A DNA stretch of 64,000 bases from Larkinella humicola (GTDB lineage: Bacteria > Bacteroidota > Bacteroidia > Cytophagales > Spirosomataceae). Position 1 is the first letter of the stretch. Each line of letters begins with the position of its first letter. The notes under the pieces are model-generated. The model saw nothing but the letters and a program-made list of their open reading frames with translations. It did not search any database and was not told the DNA's origin. This document shows positions 17,588 through 26,943 of this stretch, one piece after another. Made by a program: the position numbers and the translations under genes. The DNA is taken from assembly GCF_008727875.1 (NCBI RefSeq), contig NZ_VTWS01000001.1, positions 1,302,001-1,366,000 of the forward strand, in the 5' to 3' direction.

Positions 17588-18442
17588 ATGCGGTCTGATG
17601 CCAGTAATGAGGCCTTGAATCTTGACTTTTTTTCGCTGGATGACTTCACGCCGGATACCGATTTCACCTGCGAGATCCAGGCGACGCCCAAGGCAGCCAA
17701 GCGGCTCAAACGGTACGACGAGCTGATTCCGGCCACCGAGTCGCACCTGATCAAACCGCCAGTGACCCCGGAAATTCCGGAGTACGGGTTGTGCTACGAG
17801 AACGCGGAACGGCTGGCGCTGGATTTGAAGATCAAAAAGAACAGTCGGTACTACGCCTACATCAACGGTTCATTCCACTTCGGCGATTTCATCGAAGCGC
17901 TGATGGTGGTCAACAACTGGCATACCGACCGAATGATCATTTCAACCCTGGGCATGAGTGAGAATAACGTGGACAGTCTGCGGAATCTGTTGCAGGGCGA
18001 GTTCGTCGATACCCTGGACCTGGTTATTTCCGACTACTTCTTTTCCCACGAACGGAACAACCTCATTCCCTATCTCTACCAGCAACTCGATATCGAAAAC
18101 CGGTTCCAACTGGCCGTAGCGGGTTCCCACTGCAAACTGTGTGTTTTTACGACCGATGAGGGATTGCACATCGGTATCCGTGGCTCGGCAAACCTCCGCT
18201 CCTCTTCCTGCATTGAACACATTACCATTGAAGAAAACGAGATGATCAACAAAATCGACATCCGGATTCACGACCGCATCATTGACACGTTCAAAACGAT
18301 AAACAAGTCCCTTCGGGGCAAAACGCTATGGCATCAGGTTCATCCCCATCAGGAAAATCAGGTAAAGCCGGAAAAGGAAAAGGATCCGCAGCAAAAGCGC
18401 GGCAACCCTTCCGCTACAAAACACAGGTTCCCAAAGGCGTAG
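17588..18442 (+). CDS. Phospholipase-D-like (HKD) domain protein next to terminase
   Basis: 284 residues from the ATG giving MRSDASNEALNLDFFSLDDF; an earlier in-frame start adds a hydrophobic leader in the AT-rich spacer and is less likely. Residues about 75-240 contain one degenerate HKD motif: HCK, then Asp, then GSANL about 20 residues later, preceded by strand VISDYFFSH. One HKD per chain is usual for dimeric PLD-type nucleases. The C-terminal tail is Lys/Gln-rich and probably disordered. Position before TerS suggests a packaging or genome-protection nuclease; the function is inferred. Confidence 0.7.
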   Translation: MRSDASNEALNLDFFSLDDFTPDTDFTCEIQATPKAAKRLKRYDELIPATESHLIKPPVTPEIPEYGLCYENAERLALDLKIKKNSRYYAYINGSFHFGDFIEALMVVNNWHTDRMIISTLGMSENNVDSLRNLLQGEFVDTLDLVISDYFFSHERNNLIPYLYQQLDIENRFQLAVAGSHCKLCVFTTDEGLHIGIRGSANLRSSSCIEHITIEENEMINKIDIRIHDRIIDTFKTINKSLRGKTLWHQVHPHQENQVKPEKEKDPQQKRGNPSATKHRFPKA

Positions 18443-18471
18443 GGGCAAACAAAGACGTTCCGTTCTAATCG

Positions 18472-18960
18472 ATGGCTCGACCACCCAAACCCACCGCTGT
18501 TAAGGTTCTGGAAGGCACCTACCGGAAGGACCGGGCCATCCACGATGAAGTGGAGCCGGAACTGTTGGGCGACATTCCCGATCCCCCGGACGGTTTGGAG
18601 GAATTGGCCGTAAAGGAATGGTATACCGTCTGCCGCTGGCTTCATTCGGTCGGCAATCTGGCCAGTACCGACTTGTCCCTGGTGGCGATTTACTGCAATG
18701 AAATCGCCAATTACTGGGAATATGACGCTATCGTAAAAGCCAAAGGGTCGGTTATCGTCTTCAAAGATGAGGTGGGAAATCCCTCCAGGGTTCAGGCGAA
18801 TCCGTACACCGCCCTTCGAAAGTCTTCCTACGACAGTGCGGTACGGCTAGCGGGTCAATTCGGGTTTACGCCCTCGGCCCGGAGCCGGATCAAGGCCGGA
18901 AAAATAGAAAAGCCCCAGTCCAGACTGGAAAAATTAAAAAGTAAACGCGGGAACCGGTAA
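18472..18960 (+). CDS. terS: Phage terminase small subunit, P27 family
   Basis: A 162-residue protein with the P27-type features: a basic start (MARPPKPTAVKVLEGTYRKD), a WYTVCRWLHSVGNLASTDL helical block, NPYTALRKSS and a basic Arg/Lys-rich C-terminus (SRLEKLKSKRGNR). The small subunit recognises the packaging site and loads the large subunit. It lies 29 bp upstream of TerL in the same operon. Confidence 0.92.
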   Translation: MARPPKPTAVKVLEGTYRKDRAIHDEVEPELLGDIPDPPDGLEELAVKEWYTVCRWLHSVGNLASTDLSLVAIYCNEIANYWEYDAIVKAKGSVIVFKDEVGNPSRVQANPYTALRKSSYDSAVRLAGQFGFTPSARSRIKAGKIEKPQSRLEKLKSKRGNR

Positions 18961-18989
18961 CCCATCCGACCCCGATCCCAACCGTAACG

Positions 18990-20744
18990 ATGGCCAAAGC
19001 GCCCAAGAACTATAACCCTATTGTCTGGCAGTACGAAGAAGACGTATTGTCCGGAAAGATCGTTGCCGGCCGGTTGCTGAAGCTGGCCATCAGGCGGCAC
19101 CGGAAGGATTTGCGGGAAGGAGCCAAACGCGGTCTGTATTTCGATCCCGAAGCCGCCCAGGCCATTCTCGATTTCGGCGAACTAGTCAATCTGGAGCCAG
19201 ATACGCCGATCGTGCTGTTTCCCTTCCAGCAATGGGAACTCTACGCTTTTTATGGCTGGCAGCGACGGGATGGAACCCGACGCTTTCGTAAAAAGTACAA
19301 GAGTTGCGCCCGGGGCAATGGTAAAACGCCAATGGAAGCGCTTCAAATTCTCTACCATTTGGCCATCGATGGACCCTACAAAGCCGAAGCCTACGTGTCG
19401 GCCAACAAGGAAGAGCAGGCCAAAATCTGTTTTGGTGACGTCAAAGCGATGCTGACCAATTCACCCGAGTTGCAGGATGTCATGTCGGCGAGTGCCGAAC
19501 AGATTTATTGCCCCGAAAACAGCTCGAAATTCCGCTTTTTGACCTCGAACCCCAGCACAGCCGACGGGAGCCGCCCCACCTATGCCGTTCTTGACGAATA
19601 CCACGAGTTTGAAAACGACAAAATGACGGAAGTGCTGTCTTCCGGATTGATCAAAAAGAAAAACTCGGTGCTATCGATCATTACCACCCGGGGGTTTCAC
19701 AAAGATTGGCCTTGTGCGATCTACGAACGGAAAGTGGCTATTCCGACGCTGGAAGGTTCGTTGATCAACGATGATTTGTTTGTGGTGATCTATACCCAGG
19801 ACTCGGAAGACGAATTCGACAAACCTGAGACATGGCAAAAGTCCAACCCGATGCTTTGCGAAGGCGGGGTGCTGGATCTGGTGACGCTAATCCGGGAACG
19901 GGACGATAAAATCAACAACGGCGAAGAGTCGGTGGTCGCCTTCAAAACCAAGAATCTCAACTGGTGGTGTGACGCTCCTACTTCCTTTGTGGCCGAAACC
20001 ATCTGGATCAAATCGGGCACGAAATGGAAGGAGGAGGAGGTATACGGTATGCAGTGCTGGGGTGGCCTCGACATGGCCCAGACGAACGACTTTTGCGCTT
20101 TGGCGTTGTTTTTCCCGCCCGAAGACTGGCAGGTGCATGAATGCGATATCGATGACGACAAGGCCATTTACGTTCGGAGCCCGATCCGGGTACCGGGTAA
20201 ATACCGCATGCTATGGCGATTCTGGATACCGGAAGCCAAGAAACAACAACGCATTTCCAACGGTCTCCATGCGCTGCGGGATTGGGAAAAAGACGGGCAC
20301 ATCCGGCTTCTGGAAGGCAACGTCATTGATCCCCGCGAAATCGAAAAGGATATTATCAGCCTGAGTGAAATAGTCGACATCCGGCAACTGATGTATGACC
20401 GTTACAATTGCAATAGCACGGCGATCGCCCTGAATGAACAGGGTATTTCGAGCATCGATTTTCCGCAGACCATGGCTCATTTTACCACCCCGACCAAGAA
20501 CTTTCGGGATTTGGTTCTTCAAAAAAGGCTCGATCACGGTCATAATCCGATTGCAACCTGGATGATGCGCAATTCGGTCCCCATCACCGATACGAATGGA
20601 AACATCAAAATTACGAAAGACCCAAAGCGCGCTCCTGAAAAAGTCGATGGAATTGTGGCCGGGATCATGGCACTGGGTTCCTGGATGAGCGACACCCTGG
20701 AGGATTCCTCAATCTATGACAAGCGAGGTTTTATTGAACTTTGA
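18990..20744 (+). CDS. terL: Phage terminase large subunit
   Basis: 584 residues: the N-terminal packaging ATPase has a Walker A-like SCARGNGKT (106-113) and Walker B YAVLDEYHE (197-205), followed by a coupling stretch (SIITTRG). The C-terminal RNase-H-like nuclease begins with GLDMAQTNDF, with its first acidic residue, and continues with MYDRYNCN and the final VDGIVAGIMALGSW block. This is the Terminase_1 family that pairs with P27-type small subunits. It packages DNA into the prohead and cuts it. Confidence 0.96.
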   Translation: MAKAPKNYNPIVWQYEEDVLSGKIVAGRLLKLAIRRHRKDLREGAKRGLYFDPEAAQAILDFGELVNLEPDTPIVLFPFQQWELYAFYGWQRRDGTRRFRKKYKSCARGNGKTPMEALQILYHLAIDGPYKAEAYVSANKEEQAKICFGDVKAMLTNSPELQDVMSASAEQIYCPENSSKFRFLTSNPSTADGSRPTYAVLDEYHEFENDKMTEVLSSGLIKKKNSVLSIITTRGFHKDWPCAIYERKVAIPTLEGSLINDDLFVVIYTQDSEDEFDKPETWQKSNPMLCEGGVLDLVTLIRERDDKINNGEESVVAFKTKNLNWWCDAPTSFVAETIWIKSGTKWKEEEVYGMQCWGGLDMAQTNDFCALALFFPPEDWQVHECDIDDDKAIYVRSPIRVPGKYRMLWRFWIPEAKKQQRISNGLHALRDWEKDGHIRLLEGNVIDPREIEKDIISLSEIVDIRQLMYDRYNCNSTAIALNEQGISSIDFPQTMAHFTTPTKNFRDLVLQKRLDHGHNPIATWMMRNSVPITDTNGNIKITKDPKRAPEKVDGIVAGIMALGSWMSDTLEDSSIYDKRGFIEL

Positions 20745-20775
20745 TTTTTCAACTGACACCGTAACTACCCAAAAA

Positions 20776-20991
20776 ATGGCCCTATTAACTGAAGATTTGA
20801 GAAAACTAGCCGATCCCAAAGGGTTTTATGAGAAATTTTGCGAAAACCGGACGGTTTTAGGCAATGAACTGGCGTACGAAGAGACGGAGCGAATGCATAT
20901 AGCCATATACGGCAGCCGCCGGTATGAAAATGGCTATTCGACTTTTGAACGGGTTTACAAGCGGTATGATGCCCATCGTTTGGGGCGTTAA
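20776..20991 (+). CDS. Phage hypothetical protein, 71 residues
   Basis: The start at MALLTEDLRKLADPKGFYEK avoids overlap with TerL. The protein is mostly alpha-helical and charged (ELAYEETERMHIAIYGSRRY), with no recognised domain. It opens the cargo interval that separates TerL from portal. Confidence 0.6.
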   Translation: MALLTEDLRKLADPKGFYEKFCENRTVLGNELAYEETERMHIAIYGSRRYENGYSTFERVYKRYDAHRLGR

Positions 20992-21085
20992 TTCTCTCTG
21001 AAAATTTATAGGTACTTATTCCAAAAACAGTTGAATATTTGATCGATTTTGAGTTGTTTTTTGTTTTATTATAAACAACTCAGGT

Positions 21086-21619
21086 ATGGAAATAAGCAAA
21101 TTAACAGCGCCCTTGCGACCCGACGAAATCGAATGGCGGGTACAACAACAGATCGAAGCTAAGAACGGTAAACCCGCGAAGTTGATCGTTGTCCCCTACA
21201 TCACCAACCGCTGTGTCATGGAGCGTTTCGATGATCAATTTGGCTGGACCAACTGGGGCAATGAGATTAAAGAAGTGGACGGCGGGTTCCTCTGTACTAT
21301 TACGGTCACTTTGCCAACAGGTGAAAAGGTAAGCAAAACTGACGGAGCTAGCCGCACGAATGTAGAGCCCTTGAAAGGAGGCATTTCAGATGCAATGAAG
21401 CGGGCAGCTGTGCAATTCGGCCTTGGCCGTGCTCTATATAGTTTTCCACGGGTATTTGTAGAAGTGGACGGCAAATACATCCCCGAATGGGCTACCCGGC
21501 TATTGGATGCGCTGGTTGATTCGATCAACAGCGGCAAGCCACAACGTGATGTGATCGTACTGAAAGAAGAGCATATTCAAAAGCTGCAACCCCCAAAGAC
21601 ACTGCGGGTAGCTGCTTAA
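21086..21619 (+). CDS. Rad52/Rad22-type single-strand annealing protein
   Basis: 177 residues matching the Rad52_Rad22 annealing core: LRPDEIEWRVQQQ at the start, then WTNWGNEIKEVDGGF, KTDGASRTNVEPLKGGISDA, MKRAAVQFGLGRALYSF. Phage members anneal complementary single strands during recombination. Such genes are usually in the early module, so its place between TerL and portal is odd. A promoter-like AT-rich stretch precedes it and a clear terminator follows, so it is probably its own transcription unit. Confidence 0.9.
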   Translation: MEISKLTAPLRPDEIEWRVQQQIEAKNGKPAKLIVVPYITNRCVMERFDDQFGWTNWGNEIKEVDGGFLCTITVTLPTGEKVSKTDGASRTNVEPLKGGISDAMKRAAVQFGLGRALYSFPRVFVEVDGKYIPEWATRLLDALVDSINSGKPQRDVIVLKEEHIQKLQPPKTLRVAA

Positions 21620-21640
21620 ATATAGTTTCCCCTTTTACTA

Positions 21641-21668
21641 AAGCCCGTTAATTTAACGGGCTTTTTTA
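21641..21668 (+). terminator. Intrinsic terminator after the annealing-protein gene
   Basis: Arms AAGCCCG and CGGGCTT, extended by TTAA/TTAA pairs, are followed by a run of T. It lies 21 bases after the stop codon on the + strand. It implies that the late genes downstream (portal onward) need their own promoter. Confidence 0.85.
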
Positions 21669-22108
21669 TTTTAATATAGCCCGAGAACTCTCAGATTAAA
21701 CTCGAACCCTTACTTAGGTCTTTATCAACTTCATATTTTGCATTATTTTTTGCAATTACATCAGCTTCCTACAATCATTTACTGAACGACTACAAATTGG
21801 TCTGATAGAGTAATAGACTCTGTTTAAATCAGAGTGAACCAAGCTTAAATCAGTATACAAAAGCCTTCTAAATTAAAGAAGATAAAAGATCTGAAAAAAA
21901 TACGGGAAATTCCCCATTGTCTGTCTAATGCAAATTCTACTTTTTTGGAATCATATAATTCATTTCCGATAACCATTAAATCCATAGGCTATTTTCCTGC
22001 CTGGAACAGCTGGGAGCGGCTGAATTTTCTGACATGCCATTCGTCATTTCATTATCATTACAGACCAAACTTGTACGCACCATAAACTCAGTCTAATTCC
22101 TATAAATT
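21669..22108. other. AT-rich non-coding stretch in the cargo interval
   Basis: No credible ORF on either strand. It is much more AT-rich than the phage genes on both sides, in line with the gene that follows, and probably contains that gene's promoter. No repeats long enough to mark an insertion were found. Confidence 0.4.
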
Positions 22109-23377
22109 ATGAAATCATTTTACCTACTCCTGGTTGTCAGTTTATTACAGGTAACAAACTGTTTTGCGGCCGATACTTTAGCCGTTTCATTTGAAATTGT
22201 TAAAGACACAATAGCTTCTGGTTCAGAGGTGTCAAGCTATACTGCCAAAGTCAAGATTCCCAAACAACCTGGAAAAAAGGGATCAAAGGTTATTTTTTCA
22301 GTTGACCCTGCAAAATCGGATGTTACAGGTATTATGATTTCCAACGACCCAACCTATGTAATAAAAGACGATACAAAGGAACAAATTGCTGAATTTAAGG
22401 TCTCCTTTACTCGTGATACTAAAAATGATAGACGACTAGTATTGAAGCTTACGGCTTTAGACGCAGCCAATAAAGACTTGGCACTTAAAAAAAATGGAGA
22501 AACCGAGGCTGAAATTTATATCAAACCGCGCCCTGAATTGGATAATGCAGACAATGAGTACTGGTTTTTTGTAGGAACTAATTTCGATCTTCTTGATGGA
22601 ATCAAGGCAAAAGACCTCTATTTCAGAACTTCATTTTTAATTCCTCTCAATAATACTCAACCTAAGAACCAACAACTGTACATAACCTTTGAAAAGAATC
22701 GTTTTTTTAGCTCAAGAGACTCCCTATACCGCCTAGCTTTTACAGATCGAGTTTTCAAAAGAGGACAAACTGACAGTATCACAATTGCGAAAGGCCAGTA
22801 TAATTCATTCCGAGAGTCTGTAACGGAAAATATCGGGTTTAGCATTAGTGGTTTGCAAAATTTGAGAATGAACCACCCTTCAAATAAATACAATTTCTAT
22901 ATTATGACTGGAATTTATATTGATTTTCAAAAAAGAACCCTAAAGTTTACTAATCACAACATTCAATCTGATACTATTACTATTCCTTCGAGAAGAGATA
23001 GTCTCTATACTTTTACTCCGTTACTAGTTCAGACTCAAATACAATCCTGGAACTACAATATTTATACAGGATTCATGTATATCCATTCAGGCAACTCAGT
23101 TAATCTAAAAACTTTTATTCAACTAGGGTTAAATGTTTACAATTTCCCTATCTCATCCGTTAGGAGAAATGCCACTGAAATAACAAGATACGACCAATCT
23201 CGAAACTTGTATTTCCGTTGCCATGTTGACGCAACGCTAGTAGAAAGTCCAGGAGTTTCACTGGGAGCTGAGGTTTATTTAAGAAGAGGACAAATGCCTT
23301 TATTCAATTTTACGTTGACCAAGGTATTTGATTACCGAAATCTAAAAACCTTCTTTTCGAAAGTGCCATCGCAATAA
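22109..23377 (+). CDS. AT-rich secreted protein of unknown function (prophage cargo)
   Basis: 422 residues with a Sec signal peptide (MKSFYLLLVVSLLQVTNCFA). The N-terminal half (about 25-135) reads as an Ig-like beta-sandwich (VSFEIVKDTIASGSEVSSYT); the C-terminal half, from NEYWFFVGTNFDLLDG onward, has the alternating aromatic strands of an outer-membrane barrel (IYTGFMYIHSG, GAEVYLRRGQMP). Codon use is strikingly A/T-rich compared with all phage genes around it, so it was acquired separately. It sits between TerL and portal, in the same direction, between its own AT-rich leader and a new promoter area. I do not recognise its family. Confidence 0.75.
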   Translation: MKSFYLLLVVSLLQVTNCFAADTLAVSFEIVKDTIASGSEVSSYTAKVKIPKQPGKKGSKVIFSVDPAKSDVTGIMISNDPTYVIKDDTKEQIAEFKVSFTRDTKNDRRLVLKLTALDAANKDLALKKNGETEAEIYIKPRPELDNADNEYWFFVGTNFDLLDGIKAKDLYFRTSFLIPLNNTQPKNQQLYITFEKNRFFSSRDSLYRLAFTDRVFKRGQTDSITIAKGQYNSFRESVTENIGFSISGLQNLRMNHPSNKYNFYIMTGIYIDFQKRTLKFTNHNIQSDTITIPSRRDSLYTFTPLLVQTQIQSWNYNIYTGFMYIHSGNSVNLKTFIQLGLNVYNFPISSVRRNATEITRYDQSRNLYFRCHVDATLVESPGVSLGAEVYLRRGQMPLFNFTLTKVFDYRNLKTFFSKVPSQ

Positions 23378-23503
23378 TCCAGAAGTGATCTTAAACGTAA
23401 TAAGTACTGGTTAAGAGCAAATACTTACCATAATTTAATACATTCTGCTTAAGGTCAACATTCCTCTCCTATCTTGTTTTGCTCTAGTTTTAAAATAAAA
23501 TAG

Positions 23504-23517
23504 GTGACAACTGTCAC
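23504..23517. promoter_or_regulatory. Inverted repeat GTGACA-AC-TGTCAC before the portal operon
   Basis: A perfect 6+6 palindrome lies 70 bases upstream of the portal GTG, inside a 209-base gap that follows the AT-rich cargo gene. It is a candidate operator or promoter element for the structural operon. No regulator can be assigned. Confidence 0.4.
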
Positions 23518-23586
23518 TGTTTTGCCCTTCTGATTCCCGGCAATTTTACATCGGCTACGCACCCACTTTAAAGGCGTACAGACGAT

Positions 23587-24930
23587 GTGAACCTCTGGAA
23601 TAGTTTCAAAGGACTATTTTCTTCCGAACAGACAACAAATGCCGACTCTTCCACGGGGTCGGCTTTTCCCGTTTCGAGCTCCCATCATCGTTCCCTCGAA
23701 AATCCGGCCGTTCCCCTCTCGGGCATGACCAGTTGGGATGACCTCCACCTTTCCGGGGGCGGCAAGCCCAACGCGCTGGCAGGCGTTAACGTCACCTCCG
23801 ACACCGCCCTGAAGGTTTCCGCCGTTTACCGGGCCGTCAATCTGATAGCGAATACGGTGGCCATGCTGCCCAAAGCGGTTTACAAGGAAACCAAAAACGG
23901 TCGTGACATCGACCGGACGGATCTGCTCCAGCAACTATTCTTTCGTTCCCCGGATGAGTTCATGACCTGGTACGAGTTCATGTTTGCCCTGGTGGCGTCC
24001 TGCCTGCTGAACGGAAATGGGTACGCCCAAATCATCCGGGGGCCGTACATGGAGCCGCTGGGCCTGCGGTTTTTGACAAAGGGCGAATGCACCCCTTTGT
24101 ATCAGAATACTGGCCGGAATCGGTACCTCTACTATTTCGTTTTCGGCGAACTCGTTGAAAAACGGGACATCATCCACATCAAATGCCTGGGCAGTGACGG
24201 CGTGATCGGCAAAAGCCCGATCGCTCTGTTTCGCGAAAGCATTGGCCTGGCCAAAGCAGCTGAGGAATACGGCGCGCGGTTTTTTGGTCAGGGCGGTAAC
24301 ATGTCCGGAGCGCTGGAGACGGATCAGGTGCTGAAAGATCAAAAAGTAGTCGATCGGCTGCGTACCCAGTTTGCCGAGCGGTACGGCGGCCTGGCCAATT
24401 CCCACAAACCGCTGCTGCTGGAAGCGGGCATGAAGTACAACCGGATTTCGATTCCGCCCGACGATGCGCAGTTTATCGAAACGCGCAGCTTTCAGGTGGA
24501 GGACATTGCCCGGATTTACGGGACGCCCCAGCACAAACTGGGCAAGCTCGATAAAGCCACCAACAACAACATCGAGCACCAGTCGAAAGAGTTTGTTACT
24601 GATACGATTTTACCCTGGACCGAACGGATACGGCAGGAGTTCGAAATGAAACTCATTGCCGAAGACGAGAAGGAAATCAAGGAGATCGTTTTCGATTTCG
24701 ATTTCCTGCTCCGGGGTGACTCAGCGGCCCGCGCTACGCTCTACCAGGCCCGCTTTGCTTCCGGCTCCCTGACTCCCAACGAAATCAAGCGGAAGGAAAA
24801 CGAAAACCCGTCGACCAATCCGGGCATGGATGACTATTACATCCAGCTCGGCTTTTCGAAAGTCACCGGCGATTCGCACCGGAACGCTCCGAAATCCGAC
24901 ACCTCCACCCCAAAACCGCCCACCGAATAA
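23587..24930 (+). CDS. Phage portal protein (HK97 family)
   Basis: 447 residues. The N-terminal MNLWNSFKGLFSS lead is followed by the portal body with VSAVYRAVNLIANTVAMLP, YEFMFALVASCLLNGNGYAQ, IIHIKC and the VEDIARIYGTPQHKLG stretch, all typical of HK97/lambdoid portals. It forms the dodecameric ring at the capsid vertex. The start is GTG; the ATG two bases earlier is followed at once by a stop. The C-terminal tail is Pro/Thr-rich. Confidence 0.95.
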   Translation: MNLWNSFKGLFSSEQTTNADSSTGSAFPVSSSHHRSLENPAVPLSGMTSWDDLHLSGGGKPNALAGVNVTSDTALKVSAVYRAVNLIANTVAMLPKAVYKETKNGRDIDRTDLLQQLFFRSPDEFMTWYEFMFALVASCLLNGNGYAQIIRGPYMEPLGLRFLTKGECTPLYQNTGRNRYLYYFVFGELVEKRDIIHIKCLGSDGVIGKSPIALFRESIGLAKAAEEYGARFFGQGGNMSGALETDQVLKDQKVVDRLRTQFAERYGGLANSHKPLLLEAGMKYNRISIPPDDAQFIETRSFQVEDIARIYGTPQHKLGKLDKATNNNIEHQSKEFVTDTILPWTERIRQEFEMKLIAEDEKEIKEIVFDFDFLLRGDSAARATLYQARFASGSLTPNEIKRKENENPSTNPGMDDYYIQLGFSKVTGDSHRNAPKSDTSTPKPPTE

Positions 24931-24931
24931 C

Positions 24932-25687
24932 ATGGATTTAATCGAACAGCGGATTTACGTAACCGACATCGGCATTGAAACCCGGTCCGTGGAGGAAGGC
25001 GGGGGCATTGAATTCGTGGGGTTGGGTATCCCGTTTAATAAGCCCTCCCGGCTACTGCTGCACAAAGACAAAGGCCCGTTCATCGAGGTCATCGAACCGA
25101 CTGCCATGGACGGGTGCGATGTATCGGAAGTGCTGGCGGTGTTCAATCACGATGAAAACCGATTGCTGGGGGCCAACTATTCGGGAACGCTCCGGTTCGA
25201 AACAACGCCCGAAGGCGTCAAATTCAGGATTCTTAAACCGCACAACTCGATCGGCATCGACTGCGCAGAATGGGTGCGCCGGGGCGACATCCGGGGCAAT
25301 TCCTTCAAATACACGACGGCGAAAGACCGCTGGCAGCGGATCAATGGCGTTCTATACCGCTTTGTCGAAAAGTTCAAGGCCCTGCTTGATCTGAGTCTGG
25401 TCACCCGGGCCGCGTTCCTGCAAACGTCCGTTTCGGTTGATGCCGCCCAACGCTCTTATGAAGCCTGGGAAGAAGCCGAAACCCGGTCGACAGAAACCAC
25501 TCCCGGGACGGAAACCGAAACAGAGGAGACTGCTCCCGAATCGACCGACGAATCAGATCTAAACCGCGTACCCATCGACCCCAATACAACCCCTACCGAC
25601 CAGCGCTCCGTGGGTGATGAGCTGGCCTGGTACAAAGCCAAAAACCGAGCCCACCAAAATTCTTTATCACTATGCCCGATAAACTAA
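24932..25687 (+). CDS. HK97-family prohead protease
   Basis: 251 residues from the ATG that follows the portal stop by one base. The U35-type protease shows FNHDENRLLG with catalytic His73, SGTLRFETTPEGVKFRI, and Ser124 in GNSFKYTT. An acidic, Thr/Glu-rich linker (about 160-215) leads to the C-terminus, which overlaps the capsid start by 16 bases. It cleaves the capsid delta domain during maturation. Confidence 0.93.
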   Translation: MDLIEQRIYVTDIGIETRSVEEGGGIEFVGLGIPFNKPSRLLLHKDKGPFIEVIEPTAMDGCDVSEVLAVFNHDENRLLGANYSGTLRFETTPEGVKFRILKPHNSIGIDCAEWVRRGDIRGNSFKYTTAKDRWQRINGVLYRFVEKFKALLDLSLVTRAAFLQTSVSVDAAQRSYEAWEEAETRSTETTPGTETETEETAPESTDESDLNRVPIDPNTTPTDQRSVGDELAWYKAKNRAHQNSLSLCPIN

Positions 25688-26931
25688 AAACCCTTCAGGA
25701 GCGCAAGGGTCGGATTGTTGCCGAACAACGCGCCCTCATCGACAAGGCCGAAACCGAAAACACCCGGTCGTTTACCGCTGAAGAGCGAACGGCGTTTGAC
25801 CTGCACGATGCCGACATTCAGGACCTCGATCGCCAAATCCGCTTCCTGCAACGGGAAGAGGCAGACAAACGGGCGGTAGCGGAAGCCACTGAAAAAGTCG
25901 AAGCAGAAAAACGCAATCAGGCGTCTGAAAGTCAGGCCGAGACCGCCCATGCACAGGCCTTCGATGCGTTTTTACGATACGGGTTTGCGGATCTGGACGA
26001 AGCCGAAAAACGGGCCCTGGGTGAATTCCAGAAAGCCGTTGAAAGTGGTGCCAACTCGCGCGCCCAAAGTGCCGCTTCCGGAGCTGCCGGGGGATATCTG
26101 GTTCCACGCGAATTCAGCCGGGAACTGGAAGTGGCCCTGAAAGCCTATGGCGGCATGCTGGAACTGGGCCGCATCTGGGGCACCGGTACCGGGGCTACAG
26201 TCGACTGGCCCACCGTCGATGACACCGGCGTAAAAGGCCGCATTCTGACGGCCGGATCCGACGCTACGCCCGGTTCGACGGACCTGGGTTTTGGCAACAA
26301 AACGTTCGGTGCCTACACCTACACTTCGGATGTGATCAAGGTCGATAACGCGCTGGTTCAGGACTCCGATTTTGACCTGGGCGCGCTCATCACCGAAGCG
26401 ATGGGGATTCGCTTTGGCCGCATTCAGAACGAGCACTACACCAAGGGAACGGGCGTAAACCAGCCCGAAGGAGTTGTGACCAGCGCGGGCGTCTTCAATA
26501 CGGGAGTAGCCGCAACCGTCATTACCGCCGATAACCTGCTGGATCTTCTCCACTCGGTCAATCGGGCCTACCGGCGTAACGCCAAATACACGCTCAACGA
26601 CCTGACGCTGGCAGCCGTCCGCAAGCTGAAAGACAGCCAGGGGCGCTACATCTGGCAAATGGGTGACATCACCAAAGGTTCACCGGATACCATCTGGGGG
26701 TACCAGTACATCGTCAATGATGATCTGGCTGACATCGCGGCTTCGGCCAAAACGGTCGGCTTTGGCGACTTCAGCCGCTACATCATCCGGAATGTAGCCC
26801 AGCCGCTGATCACCCGGTTGACGGAGCGTTTTGCGGAGTACAACCAGACGGCCTACGTCGGCTTTATGCGGACGGATGCCCGGCTGCTCAACGCGGGAGC
26901 CGTCAAGTTTCTGCAACACGCGGCCGCCTAA
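25672..26931 (+). CDS. Major capsid protein (HK97 fold)
   Basis: 419 residues. Residues 1-95 form a charged coiled-coil scaffold (delta domain; KTLQERKGRIVAEQRALIDK), then an Ala-rich cleavage area (NSRAQSAASGAAGGYLVPRE) starts the mature shell protein. The body has GTGATVDWPTVDDTG, KVDNALVQDSDFDL and the final AYVGFMRTDARLLNAGAVKF block of the family. It overlaps the protease gene, as is usual for this pair. Confidence 0.95.
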   Translation: MPDKLKTLQERKGRIVAEQRALIDKAETENTRSFTAEERTAFDLHDADIQDLDRQIRFLQREEADKRAVAEATEKVEAEKRNQASESQAETAHAQAFDAFLRYGFADLDEAEKRALGEFQKAVESGANSRAQSAASGAAGGYLVPREFSRELEVALKAYGGMLELGRIWGTGTGATVDWPTVDDTGVKGRILTAGSDATPGSTDLGFGNKTFGAYTYTSDVIKVDNALVQDSDFDLGALITEAMGIRFGRIQNEHYTKGTGVNQPEGVVTSAGVFNTGVAATVITADNLLDLLHSVNRAYRRNAKYTLNDLTLAAVRKLKDSQGRYIWQMGDITKGSPDTIWGYQYIVNDDLADIAASAKTVGFGDFSRYIIRNVAQPLITRLTERFAEYNQTAYVGFMRTDARLLNAGAVKFLQHAAA

Positions 26932-26943
26932 CCGACATCCGCC

